From Styela clava (Eukaryota; Chordata; Ascidiacea; Stolidobranchia; Styelidae), in contig NC_135250.1 in assembly GCF_964204865.1 (NCBI RefSeq), positions 1,426,001 through 1,490,000 of the forward strand: a DNA stretch of 64,000 bases. Direction: 5' to 3'. Shown here piece by piece: positions 1 through 12,100 of the stretch (position 1 is the first letter of the stretch; each line of letters starts with the position of its first letter). The position numbers and the translations under genes are program-made. The notes beneath the pieces are model-generated. The model ran no database searches. It had not been told where the DNA came from and saw only the letters and a list, made by a program, of their open reading frames with translations.

Positions 1-1191
1 ATCAAAGGTTCAAGCAACATTCATTCAGTTTATTGCTCAACTAAAGGCCACCAATACCTTATCAAAGAATACATAGTCTTGCCCAGACAAAATGTGAAAC
101 ACCATTACAAGCAGAAAGTTACCCCCACCAAAATGAAGCATAGATCAGCAAAATGAAGATCTTGAGGGTCCACGAGATAGAGGGACAACCAAACCACAAG
201 ATGTCAAAGAATTTAATAAATTTATTTTAATTCAAGTGGGTGTGATGAGCTCGATTTTATTGGCATTGTCTAATGGTTGAATCTTCTGAGTGAGTATAAA
301 TTTAGGTAGGCAATGCAGAACAGGCCAGCTAACTGGCTGGCTGCTTGCACAAAGACATAAATATCAATTTTAATCAAAAATCAAACAATTGGTAATCATC
401 ATTTAAATATTATAATATTGTCATGTATAATCAAAATATAGATTTAATACAATTTTGCAATTCAGAAAACAAAAAATTATTCTTTATGGAGTCAGCTCTG
501 GAAATTTTTTTCACTTTCCTAAAAACAAAATAATTTTGATTAGGATAAGAATTTCATGCCCAAGAGTTTTATCAAAATCAAACACAGTGAACGCTTTAGC
601 CATTATGGTCTATTTCTTTATATTTTAGAATGAATATGGAGGGGCGTTGACTGATTGGGGATTGGACTGAAAAGAGCAATACGACTGTTCTCGGTTAAAT
701 CAGGTAATCAATCAATCCCACAACACAAATAGACTACGGTAATTCACAGTTCTGTATCCAGTGAAAGGTTAATTTAGAGCAAGAATTGACCACAAAGATT
801 ATTTCTGCAAATTCCATAGCAGTTTCATTTGAAATATTATCATTTCGTACAATGAAAGCGTCACAGTGTGACTAAAATTTTCATTTTATTCCACAACTTG
901 TGACTTGTGTCAAATATTATGTTAAAATGTTCTTCAACCTGACTTATCGCAGCATAATCTTAGTAAAATAGGAGGCTTGAGTCAACCAAACAAAATGACA
1001 GTGACTCAACTTGGCTTTTTCCCCAAAAAAAAGGCTTTCAACAAGCTGCCACTAACATTAGAAAACCACCACCTCTAGAAAAAACAAAATCTTTGTAGTT
1101 TAGCATATTGCCTCATAATTAATTACACAGTTGTTGAGAAAAAAGACATAGATTTTGAATAGACACTTTCTTGACTAGAACAAATACTCAC

Positions 1192-4100
1192 CGATTCTAT
1201 GATAAACTTTTATTTTTTCCCCTTTTATACCATCAGAGTTTTGTACTCTTATCTGGAACTCGTATTTGTCTCCATATTCCCATTGCGGCAGATCGACTAG
1301 AACAAAATTTTCTTTAACGAAGTATGTGCGAATGTATTGATTTCGAAAGAGTTTCACTTTCTTAATCTTGACCTTGTATCTGATGATTCCTTCACATACA
1401 GCTCCCCACTCAACTTTGATCTGGCCTTCTTCTTCAGAAACTTGTGGATCTTCTGGCACAGGAATTTCTAAATTGTGAAATACCAGCTGCAGTTATTGGA
1501 CTTTCATAAATATTAAATATTGTGAAAGCCTTTTAAACAAAAATATCTTGGAACAACCGGGGTTGTAATCAAATTCTTTTTCAAATGGCTGGGAATTTGA
1601 TGTCAAGTATAAATTCTAGAACTCACCGCCCAGATTGGGGTCACAAACAGCGTTAATTAAGTAGAAGTCCCATAAAACTAAACTAGCAATCCTAGACGAG
1701 GGTCACCAGAGTCTTGAGCCGACCAAAACTCCTACTTGATATCTTATAAGTACGATTAATTTCATTTATATGAAGCTAGTCTTTGATAAATGATGACTGA
1801 AGTCAATGAATGGAGCCTCCCGAACAAACACCTCGTGGGGAGACTGATATTGATTGACAGTTGCCACATTGCATTGCATGTTAGTCACGATGACATCTCT
1901 GATAACACTGAATGCGTGAGCAGGCTTTAATCTTGTTCTAATTATCCCCATAATATTTACTGCAAAAACATACTAGTTTTGTAGTCGGTTGATGATACTA
2001 GTCCTTCACTATCAGCTGAATTTTTTGGGCAAACCTCAACAGTATATTGTGTTGCAGCACACTTCTCCCATTTATATTTTTTCCTTCTGACATGTTTATT
2101 AATATCAAATGGCTGAAAATGAAAATATGAAAGCTTTAATGATTCAGACACCATTCAATTGGTTAATCTGCATTTCCCCTCCAGGGAAGGATTTGAGTAC
2201 AGAAATTTTCCAGAACAATTTGCTCAAAACACACTCACTTAGCAGTAAAAAAGACTACTAAACAAGGTTACAGGTGACCACAGTATATCAACAGCTACTG
2301 AAAGTTAAGTTCATGGTTCTGAAAACAAATAACTGGCTAACTAATCCCATACCGGATAGGGCTTGTAACCGGACGAGAGACTGTGATTCGTCATATGATT
2401 AAGCTGTTTTATCAGTTCTCCTCTCCCTTGGGATAATTATGTAAATCCTATACTAACTATAAAGATATGGTAATGCACTCACTCAGAAGTAAAACAGACA
2501 AATGTCTGTGTGAATGTTATGGCCAACCATGATAATACCAAGAGCTACTAAAACAATATGAAAAGATAAGGGTGTATGAGATGAATTAATTTCAAATAAA
2601 AAAGGTAAAATTTAAACAATAATCTAAAATCTAAACACATATAAACATCATGCTTCATTATTTTATTCACACTCTAGAAGTCATAACATGAAACCAGAGT
2701 CGGGAATTGAAGAAATTTGTGAAGATGCCGATGATTATACTAAGTGAAACAAATTACCTCAGGGTCTCTAACACTTTTTTCAACAGCAATATTTTTCTTA
2801 TAAATCCTAACTTCACATTTTGCAGTGCGTTGGTCCTGTTTCCAACTAGCTTTCAACTTCTCAGAGGAGCTCTTCTTGATTGCTAATGATGTAACTTTGG
2901 CCGGAGCTGTTTTTACAAAGAGGGAATGTTATTTAAAAAAACGATGTACTTGGGAGAGATATTAGTTATAAACATTCAAGGCATTTCAATTAAATTACGG
3001 TATGTATGACATTGATAAGTTGTTTGAAAATTTTTTTTTTACAAAGAAATTCTGAATTCATCTGAAAATGTCAGGTTAAATCCCATGACAACTCACACAT
3101 CCATAGGATAGGATAGGATTTACATATTTATCCCGGGGGAGAGGAAAGCCGATAAGACGGCTTATCCATATGGCGAACCACGGCCTCTCGTCCGGTTACC
3201 ATTCCAAGTCGGGTATGGGATTAGTTATATTGTTTGTCTTCGGAAGCATGGACTTGGTGGTGGAGGAAGCCGTAACCGACCAGCGGTTACGTGAACCACC
3301 CAACGACGGCGAGGAGTCCAGCAATCCTCTCGCACATAACCATCCCTGCATGGGATTCGAACCTGCGAACCCAAGCAGAGTAATCAGAGGTGCGGTGGCG
3401 AGCGTATTCCTAACGCCTAGCCCGTTGAGCCACACCGCCGCGCCATATTGTACCTAGTTAACATGTGACAAATCGGCGATGTGACACATCGAACTATGCG
3501 CTAGGGATACGTGTGCCACTGCACCTCTGATTACCCTGCGTGGATTCGCAGGTCTGAATCTCATGCAGGGTTGATGATGTGCGAGAAGATTGCTGGTCAG
3601 TTACGACTTCCTCCAACATCTAGTCCATGCTTCTAAATAACTGGCTAATTAATTCTATACCCCACATGGACTGGTAACCAAACGAGAAGTCGTGGTTCGC
3701 CTTATGATTAAACCGTCTTTTTGACATTGACATCTTATTAACATCTGTCTTTTAACCACTAACAGGATACATGTCACTCAATACAATATTTACTTTTGAT
3801 AACAGCAGTTTTCATCCGAAATCAGATCAGATTGCATTGTTATCTTTTGAATAACGTAATAGATGTACATCTTGTCTAAATCTTAATTCACCTTATTTCA
3901 CTTCCAAGCCGTCTCATTGGCTTTTTTTCTCTGATAAATCCTATCCTTTTTAAAAAAATTACGGTACATGAAATGTTATGTGGGAGAAACTTCCATTATT
4001 TTAGAATTTATAAAAAATAACACGAGTTAACAAATAACATATAACATAGTTTTATGTAGACTTACTAAACTGAACATTTGCCTCCTGTGCTTTGCTGTGC

Positions 4101-5685
4101 AATCCATATTGATTTCGAACTTCAACTCTAACAGTATACACACGATTATCAGTGAAGCCTTTTCCGCGATACTCATTCCTGTCCAGTATCTTGCTTACTA
4201 CTTTTGGCTTCGAAGCCTCATCCACATTTATCTCATAATCTATAAATTTTCCATCTGGTATGTCCCATTTCGCTTCTATCTTGTCGTGTCCAGAACAGGT
4301 GACCTCAAGATTTTTCACACAGTTTGCAGCTGAAAGTGAGAAATAGCTCAAAACCTATAATACTGACCTATATTATTTAAACAAAACTCAAAATTTATGA
4401 TATTTCATGAAAATCACTTTTTGGAATTCTTATTTTTATTTAAAATGATAATTCATCATTCAATTTTAATTTTATAATATAACACTATTCGAATATGATT
4501 GCCCCCATGTTAAATATAGTCTAAAAAATATAACTGGTATTTCCCAATTCCATTAGAAAGTCAAATCTTGGGACAGTAAAATAGGGATATCCTATCCTAG
4601 TAGCTGAATAAAGTGATATAGTTTGCAAATCGCCTCTTCAGTTGTTATAGCAGCCTTGATTAAACCATGATTGATAAGAAAATTCCTGACCTGTATAGAT
4701 TTTGATGCCTATTATTAATTAAAAACCAATATTTGTTTTAACATAGCACCTATTTTTCCCAACCTGAAGACTTACGTGTATGCACAATTTCAGAGGTGAG
4801 AGATTGTTCAGAATTCTCAATTGTAACTTTAAACCTATAGCTTGATGATGGTTGTGGTTGATTGTGAATAAAACGATTATCATTATATTCATTATGAGCC
4901 TCCCCTTCTTTTGTGCCATTTTTAATAATTTCGATGAGCACTCGAGCATCATTCTCATCCGGAGCATTTACAAATTCCCACTTAACCTCGATACAACTTT
5001 GTGAACCGTCATCATTCAAGTATTTAAATTCAGCTTTCAAATCACTGATTTTCGGTCCTGTATGAAAAAATTATTTATCTTCAGCTATAGTTGTGCAACT
5101 ATGATAGGATAGTATAGGATTTGCATATTTATCCCGGGGGAAAGCATATGGCTGACCATGTTCGCTTATCTGGTTACCAGTTCATGTCGGGTTTGGGATT
5201 AGTTGGCCAATTATTTGTTTTTGGAAGCATGGACTTGATGGTGAAGGAAGCCGTATGGTGGTTTCTTGTACAAAACATACTCGCCTTACTAACTGTTATT
5301 TGTAACTTATTGTTAGCCAGATATTTTCCAGGTAGGGCGAGAGACTTGGAAAATTCTAAAAAATGCCGTGGCTCAAAAAGTTTAAGAACTCTTCATCTAG
5401 ACAGATAAAAGAATGTAGGTACCATGGACAGCATCAATGCCCTGTTAAGATAATAATATTATTCTGGCTACTCATGCTCCATTGATTTCTGGCAGTGGGT
5501 GAGTCGACCCCCAAACAGAAATGTATTTTTACTAGCATTTTTTTCTTCATTTATGATATTTTAGTGTTTTACTTTTGTCAACATTACTAAGAATGCCAAT
5601 TATGAAAGGTTTTTATGAACACTTTTAACTCACCAAGGTTTTCATTCTGTTCCCCATTGTCCAATGCTCTTGCAGCTGCAGCCAT
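1192..5685 (-). CDS. Fibronectin type III repeat protein, 5' part, runs off left edge (paralogue of the 9.0-17.5 kb gene)
   Basis: Exons inferred on the minus strand are 5634-5685, 4776-5057, 4066-4329, 2758-2906, 1974-2112 and 1192-1467. All have GT donors and AG acceptors and keep one reading frame, giving about 387 residues before the left edge. The start is the ATG at 5685 (MAAAARAL); an in-frame TAA lies upstream. The exons encode four fibronectin-III-like beta sandwiches, each with a Trp in strand B (for example IEVKWEF, IEAKWDIP, LKASWKQ, IKVEWGA) and a Tyr-x-x-x-Val near strand F (YRFKVTIEN, YTVRVEVRN, YTVEVCPKN, YEFQIRVQN). The 264-nt second FN3 exon has exactly the size and phase of its counterpart in the next gene; the fourth is 276 against 279 nt. 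There is no MGCC anchor on the start exon seen here. The function is unknown; FN3 modules usually bind other proteins. The remaining 3' exons are not visible in 1-1191. Confidence 0.75.
2311..2453 (+). mobile_element. SINE fragment (3' part)
   Basis: This matches the 3' half of the full copy at 28790: the AACAAATAACTGGCTAACTA block, then GTAACCGGACGAGAG, then TATGTAAATCCTAT. The tRNA-like head is missing. It lies in the intron between the 2758 and 1974 exons of the left FN3 gene. Confidence 0.8.
3104..3444 (-). mobile_element. Near-complete tRNA-derived SINE
   Basis: Minus orientation, with the (GGATA)n tail at 3104-3118 and the tRNA-like head (GCCACACCGCCGCGCC) at 3430-3444. The B-box complement (GGGATTCGAACC) is at 3351-3362. 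Short frames read across this copy are artefacts of the repeat. Confidence 0.88.
3480..3725 (+). mobile_element. Older degenerate SINE, inverted next to the preceding copy
   Basis: Plus orientation and visibly diverged from the family (CGCAGGTCTGAATCTCATGC, then CCATGCTTCTAAATAACTGG, then GTGGTTCGCCTTATGATTAA). With the copy at 3104 it forms an inverted SINE pair inside one FN3 intron. Confidence 0.75.
5103..5257 (-). mobile_element. SINE 3' fragment just upstream of an FN3 exon
   Basis: The tail GATAGGATAGTATAGGATTT faces the exon acceptor at 5057, 46 nt away. It contains the TTATCCCGGGGG and AAGCATGGACTTGATGGTG blocks and stops at AAGCCGTATGG. Confidence 0.8.
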
Positions 5686-6207
5686 TTCTTGATCGTGTTG
5701 CTTTAGAGTTGCAAACAGTTATGATTGTTACCTACTGTAGGGCATAAGACAGTTGCAAACCAACCACAGTCTGACAATATCAAACTGTCATCACACTCTT
5801 AATTCTGTAAATAGAATTAAGAAAAGAGTCACATTCATATTCAATAAACTTCAATAAACTCAAACTTCAAATGGAGTTGGCATATGAAGGAGGACAAAAC
5901 GCTTGCACAGACAACTAACTAAAGACAACTTGCCAACTGAGAGAAGTGGTTAGTTGTCTGCCTTGTCACATTTTCTACGGCAACGTTTTAAGATTAGTTT
6001 CACCTTTTCAGACCTAATGTAACAAATTTAAAAACATTTTGATTTTGAATTGGACAAATTTTACAAAATGCTACTTCTATTGCTATTCAAATCAATGTTG
6101 AGTAGAATTACCCTGACTGATTTTTGAAGTCGAGTCAGTCATTGAGTTAAGAAGTCTCAACGGTGGATAGTTGAGTAAGAGTCCAAATCATTCCAATTAG
6201 ATGACAT

Positions 6208-6490
6208 ACCGTATATCTTCGCATATAAGACGAGTTTAAAACTCAAAAAAAAGGTTGCCAAACTAAGGGATCGGCTTATACATGAATAACTCTGATCCCA
6301 CTAAAAATTTGTCTAATATGTACATAACTCCGATCGTACTGATTCTCTTCTGCAACCATTTGCTGTGATAGGAGCGTATATGGCGTGTTATGATTTGTAG
6401 GGTCGGCGGATATGCAAAATTTAATAAATTCATCATTTTAGGGCCATTTTTATGTTCAGCTTATATGCGAGGATATAAGTCGTTTTTAGT
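6208..6490. mobile_element. MITE with GCATATAAG terminal inverted repeats
   Basis: The left end (TATATCTTCGCATATAAGAC) is mirrored on the right (CTTATATGCGAGGATATAAG). The interior is non-coding. The superfamily is not determined. Confidence 0.6.
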
Positions 6491-7224
6491 CTTTAATGAA
6501 TGGTAATTTCAGTTGAACCCATGATATGGGCCTCCCTCACAATTTTTCAAATAGGCACAAATCAAGATATGGGATAGTTGCATTTTTCCAAGCAGCGTAC
6601 TGAAGCTTTCAAACAAGGAGATATTGCTTCAATATATCAAGCTCATATAAAATAGTAAATTCATGTACATAGAGTGATGAAGCAAGGAAGCACCAATGAA
6701 AAAAATAAGAACCATAATGAAGTGCAAAGATAATTCAGTTGAAGAAATGATGAAAATATACGAAGCAGGTATGGTACAGTTCACATAGAAAAAAAGTGAA
6801 ATAGAAGCCACATAATATAAAAATTAGGAACTTAATGGATGAAGCAACAATTTTACTATGCTGTTACTAGTAGCAAATTTAAGATCTCGAATGAGGTTGA
6901 CAAAATATTTGGCCGCAGTAATAAAATTGAAATGCAGATTTGTAGCTTTTATATTTGTATAGTAAATCCCAAAAATGGACATAGAAATAAAACGAAAAAA
7001 AGTACAGCATCGAAACACAGACAAAAATGTGGCATCTGGTACGAAATGACATACCGTAAGATAAAAAGGCTCAATTCTGAAAAATGTGGCATGAGTTACC
7101 ATGGCTTCACTGCGAGTATTTACAAATAATTAGTATCAAACATGCAAATTCATACTGACAGTCAGCATATAGCGATCAGCAGCTAAGCATTCAGTCATCT
7201 TATCGACTTTCGTTGGAGCAAAGA

Positions 7225-7312
7225 TATACAGGGGGGCTATAATGTAAAAAAGCTTGAAATTTCAAATGGTTTTTATATGCTACTGTAACAGAATATTATA
7301 ACACCCTGTATA
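7225..7312. mobile_element. Tiny mariner-type MITE
   Basis: About 88 bp with ends TATACAGGGGGGCTATAAT and the inverted ATTATAACACCCTGTATA, as expected for a Tc1/mariner remnant with a TA target. Confidence 0.6.
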
Positions 7313-7928
7313 TAAAACTTAGGACATTTTTCAGTTATAACCCTCCCCCTCTCCCACACACACACTAAATAGCGGATGTATTGATTAAAATGAAGGAGCG
7401 CATAAACAAAATACTTTCATTAGCGAGTGTGAGTAACTGGAAAGGTCTAAAATTTTAAGTTGGGTATTCTTGAGATCTAACAATGATTTAAGTATTGTGT
7501 ATGAAATCCATGTTCCCAAATATAATGAAATATAGCTAAAAAATGGAGAAAAAAATAAACAGCATAAAAGTATGAAAATATCAGCTGAACAAAGAATTCT
7601 TTGAGAGGTTGCGAGAGGTTTTATTGTTCTGAAGTAGAACAGACTCAGACATTTATGTGCAATAATCAATGTAAAGCAATGAAATGCATATAATAATAAA
7701 ACTAACAAAAACGGAAAATGTTGATTTCATAGCAGTTCATGAGGGTCAGCGTCACTACCTTGCTGAATTTGAGCAGCAAATATAGCGAAAAAACAAATTG
7801 ATAAGAAATCGGGTTAAAATACACGATTAAGAAAAATAAAATATTAGTGTCAGGAACTGAAGAAATGAAGATTTATTTCGTGTATATAGTATATCAGTGA
7901 CATCTAGTCGTAAGGATATGCAGCAATC

Positions 7929-8141
7929 GGCGCTCCAGAAGTGTGTGTACTAATATGAGGTAACTGATTTTGTTCGCCTACTTTACATCAAGTTGTGTAA
8001 AGGGACTGAAACCTATGGGCAGGGGGTATATTCACTTGGCTAACACAGACAGTCCCCGAACTTTTAGTAGAACTAAAAAAAAGAAAATTCGAATGAAAGT
8101 ATGGCCTAACCCTGACCTGGTACATACACTATGGGAGAACC
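7929..8141. mobile_element. MITE of the AGTATGTGTACC family (copy 1), 8-bp target duplication
   Basis: This is a 213-bp element flanked by a perfect 8-bp repeat, CAGCAATC at 7921-7928 and 8142-8149. Its interior matches the copy at 12137 in inverse orientation (GGCGAACAAAA, ACATCAAGTTGTGT, CAGACAGTCCCCGAAC). Eight-base duplication indicates a hAT-like transposase. Confidence 0.88.
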
Positions 8142-8202
8142 CAGCAATCAGCGCAAGCGAAGCAAAGTTATGCTGTGTGGAATTACCAGGCAGGTGTTAG
8201 AC

Positions 8203-8467
8203 CAGTGGTTCCCAATCTTTATTAATTCGTGGCACATTTTACTTGCAGAAAAATTCTGTAGAACATCAACTTTTTTATACAAGGGAAGAATTACAGAAAA
8301 ACAAAAAATTTTTTTTATAAAAATAGACACATCACTTTATTATCATTCATTACTACTACAATAAAATTGAACCTCTTCATAAATAACAAACATATTGTGG
8401 CCCATGAAAATGTTACTGTGGCCCATGGCCCACTGGTAGTGTAGTAGTGATAGATTGCAAACCGATG
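8203..8467. mobile_element. hAT-like non-autonomous element
   Basis: The left end is CAGTGGTTCCCAATC; the inverted right end is GATTGCAAACCGATG, with several mismatches. It is flanked by TGTTAGAC at 8195-8202 and 8468-8475, a perfect 8-bp duplication. Confidence 0.85.
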
Positions 8468-9039
8468 TGTTAGACTACGTGGGCGTCACAGGTTGCACAG
8501 CTTGGATTTAAATTCCATAGTCTCAAAATAAATATCTCTCATCATTTTAAAACTCTTATTTTTGAGGTGTTTTCTCTGCCAACAAGAGGCCACTGTATAT
8601 TAGGGCTACAAATATATTTGGAAAACAATTTACTAAAGCTCTACATTAAGTAAAAAGCTTCTCATTGTGCATTTTCTCAACCAGTAGACCCAGGTCTGGC
8701 CCTTGGGCCCCATTAGGTGGCCACCAAGCAGATCTCTGGCAAGCACGAGGTACCATTAGCATTGACTGTGATTTGATAAAAATTTTTATCTCTGATTCAA
8801 TTATCTTTTTGCTTTTGTTTGTTGGCTTTATTCCTATTAAACATGGTTAAGGGCACAAAATAATTGATGAAATACAATTGGCATTTTTCGAAGTGTTGAG
8901 GGGTCGCTAGAGATCAAAAAAGTTTGAGAATAACTGCACCGGACCCCCTTTAGAAATAAAAAGTTTCCATCTTCCGAAAAAATATCAAAAATCATATTAA
9001 CTCTTCAGTGCAATAAAGTCTAGCAGTGTCGTTGTCTTC

Positions 9040-9116
9040 TTATTCGAATGCAGCATTCGAGGAGCCAGAACTTTCACCTTTCAATGCTCTAGGGACCACA
9101 TGAGCACTCACATGTC
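9040..9116 (-). other. Last coding exon and 3' end of the lipid-anchored FN3 gene
   Basis: The acceptor TTTTTTTACAG precedes GGACATGTG and the frame closes with TAA at 9040-9042 after SSGSSNAAFE. The 3' UTR lies below 9040. A TTTATT at about 8826-8831 (AATAAA on the minus strand) is a candidate polyadenylation signal. The rest of 8476-9039 shows no gene. Confidence 0.6.
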
Positions 9117-12100
9117 CTGTAAAAAAACAAACGGAATCATCATCACAATTATTATCTGTCAATATTGGGCATGTCTGCCACCAGGTATATTCATGTAGAG
9201 CAGGGGTGTGCAAATTGCGACCGGCGGGCCAAATGCGGCCCACAAGGGAAAATTGTGCCCACGGAGAAGTGCCTGAGTGCAAACCTAGCAAGCAAAATCT
9301 TGTTGTAAAATATACAATGTTATAGAATACATGTTTTTCACCGAATTCGTTTGAAGTAGGTGGGACCATGAATTTGAAGACCAGTTTTCTTCAGAAATTT
9401 ATGCGTTTTAACTCACCATTTCTGTAGGACCCTAATAATGCCGTAAGATTAATAATATCAATTTCGTGCTGGCAACTACTAGAAAGGCTATCTTAAATAA
9501 AAGTGTGGCCCGTGGCTTCCCCCAGTTTTTTAGTATCAGGCACTCCTGTAATAAAGGTTGCACACCCCTGATGTAGAGTAATGATGTTGTTAGCAAAGCG
9601 ATGTCATTTGCCAGTATTTTGAATTTATTCCGAGCAAAACTTCCCCGGGGCGTCATGTCGTATATACAAGGTGTCTCAAAGTAAGTATACACTCTTCATT
9701 TTGATTTGCTTTTCTCGTACTAATCATAGAGCGTTTATTTCTTCAGAAAACACAGTATGGATTAGTTGTAAAATTTAGGTATTGTTTGCATTTTTTGTCA
9801 ACCCACAGAATGACAAGGAGATTAAGCCAAAAAATGAGGTGCAAAATTGCTGGCAAGAAGCATATAAATCAGTAAGGCAAACTCAACGCCTCTTTAACAG
9901 AGAATTTGGAATTAATTCGGCTCCTACACGACGCACAATTATGCAATTCATCATAAATGTATGGAAACTGGATCTGTAGTTTATGCACAAAGATCAGGAA
10001 GACCAAGGAGCGGTCGCTCTGGGGAAAACATTCGGAGCCAAATTAATTCCAAATTCTTTGTTAAAGAGGCGCTGAGTTGGCAGCTGTTTTGGCTTTAGTA
10101 TGTGGTGATTGATAATTCTCTCTGATTCGGAATAATCGGATAATTCAGAAAGAAGGTTGGGAACCAGTGATGTAGAGGAATCGAGTCACTTTGATAAATG
10201 ATGACTAGGGTCGATTCAATGACTCAGACCTTCCCTACCTGCTTTAACTGAAAGATGGTTTTGAACTTGATCCGGATTCACATTGATATTTGCACCATTG
10301 TTGAGAGTAACTCTTCCTCCATTTTCACCAAGGTTACATAGAGCTGCATGCAGATGCCCAATATGGTTCACAGTAGTAGGTTGCAGCTGTGCACCTGAAT
10401 ATCAGATAAGATAAGATTTAGATATTTATCTTGAGGGAGAGGAGAGCCGATAAGACGGCTTAACCATATGGCGAACCACAACCTCTCTTCTGGTTACCAT
10501 TTTATGTCGGGTATAGGATTAGTTAGTTATTTGTTTTCGGAAGCATGGACTTGATTGTTGAGTAAGCCGTAATTGACCAGCAGTTACTTGAACCACCCTA
10601 CTGCGGCGAGGAGTCTAGCAATCCTCTCGCACATAACTATCTCTGCATAGGATACAAACCTGCAAACCCACGCAGAGTAATCAGAGGTGCGGTGACGAGC
10701 GTATTCCTAACACTTAGCACGCTGAGCCACACCATCGCACCACGCACCTTTTTTAGAATTTTTCACGTTTCAAGCAGCGCCCTCTTTTTGGAATTTGTCA
10801 AGTCTCAAGCCCCATCTCAAAAATAAATAGCTAACAATAAGCTACAATTAACTGCTTGTAAGGCAGGAAAATAAGACAAGCACGATAGCTCTCTGCAATC
10901 TCTCAACAATGAAAAAATGTAAAAATCCATAACAAGGTGATCAAGATCAAATCTACAAATATTTTCATATTTAATTAGTTTCAAGCCCCCTCAAAAATTG
11001 TTTAACCCCCGTTGTGGGGCGCATCTCACCGTTTGAGAACCACTCCACTAAAGCATAATGCTTCATTATCAGTATAAATATTTTTAATAGCTGTTGATAT
11101 TTCAGTGCTTGGCCGTGATTTTGCTAACAGATAGAATATTAGCTTGGATTTTCAAGTTTGACCAAATGAAATTGACATATGGAAAACACTACTATCTATC
11201 TATACCTGTATTAATGGTAAATGGATTCGTTCTCAAAGTCCTGCTTGCTTGTCCATCTTCTTCTAGCTTGAATTCGAGAGTGTACTTTCCACTGTGGCGC
11301 GCTTCAACGCAGAAATTCAGTGACACCGCTTGGGCACCGAGCATGCATTGTTGTTCCATTTCATGGCCTTCCGCCGGGAAAATTTGCACGGTATTCTCTT
11401 TGCAACGAATGTTGTTCTTGTATTTCTTTGTGCTGTGAAGAACCACAGACATTGGTTTGGGATGAGCGGACTTGTAACCGTTTTCTTTCCACTCTTCAAC
11501 ATCGGCTTTCAAACTATTTTCTTCTGAGCCGTAAATAACTGTGATATCATGATCAGCCTTTACAAGAATATGCATCCTAATTTTGACCAATCCACCTATA
11601 AGGCAAGAAACATAGAACACATGGAAAAGTTTCATAATTCAAAGCTTTCAAGGTGACTTAAAATTGGTGGTTAAAGCATTCGACCCGTGGTTTCCCACCT
11701 TTTATGGATCATAGCCCAATTCCAAAGGCGTTTAGCACTCAAGGTCCTCTGTTTTTCATTCCTGTGGTATTCACAAGGTAATTTTGATTGATATATTCCA
11801 AATTCCATTATGTTTAAACAATATATGGAGTTTCTTGCGGAGTGAATGTGAAATAAGTTTTTCTCCTAGCTTTGTGGCCCTTCTCCAACTGTTCTGTGAC
11901 CACCTTGGGGGCCACGGGCCCCCAGTTGAGAATCGCTGTGTTAGACTTAATTATATAGATGATGCAGGTTAAATATCTTACAATTTTCAATTTCCATGCT
12001 AATCACCTAATCCAGGATATATTCAAAGGGGTGAGCAACAAAAAGACCCCAGTCCCTACAATGGCTAGCAGCTCATTGCATGTTGATAAATATCAAAGAC

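Larger units (their letters stand above)
5686..7928. other. Spacer between the two FN3 genes, with two small MITEs
   Basis: This holds the presumed promoter of the left FN3 gene and the MITEs at 6208 and 7225. Otherwise it is AT-rich with no supported gene; the longest frames (about 100 codons at 6839-7129 and 7385-7708) have no family resemblance or exon signals. Confidence 0.5.

Noticed and set aside
3170-3457. Open frames of 80-100 codons at 3170-3457, 31856-32128, 32388-32648 and 56278-56586
   Set aside because: All lie on SINE copies and give similar peptides; they are repeat artefacts.
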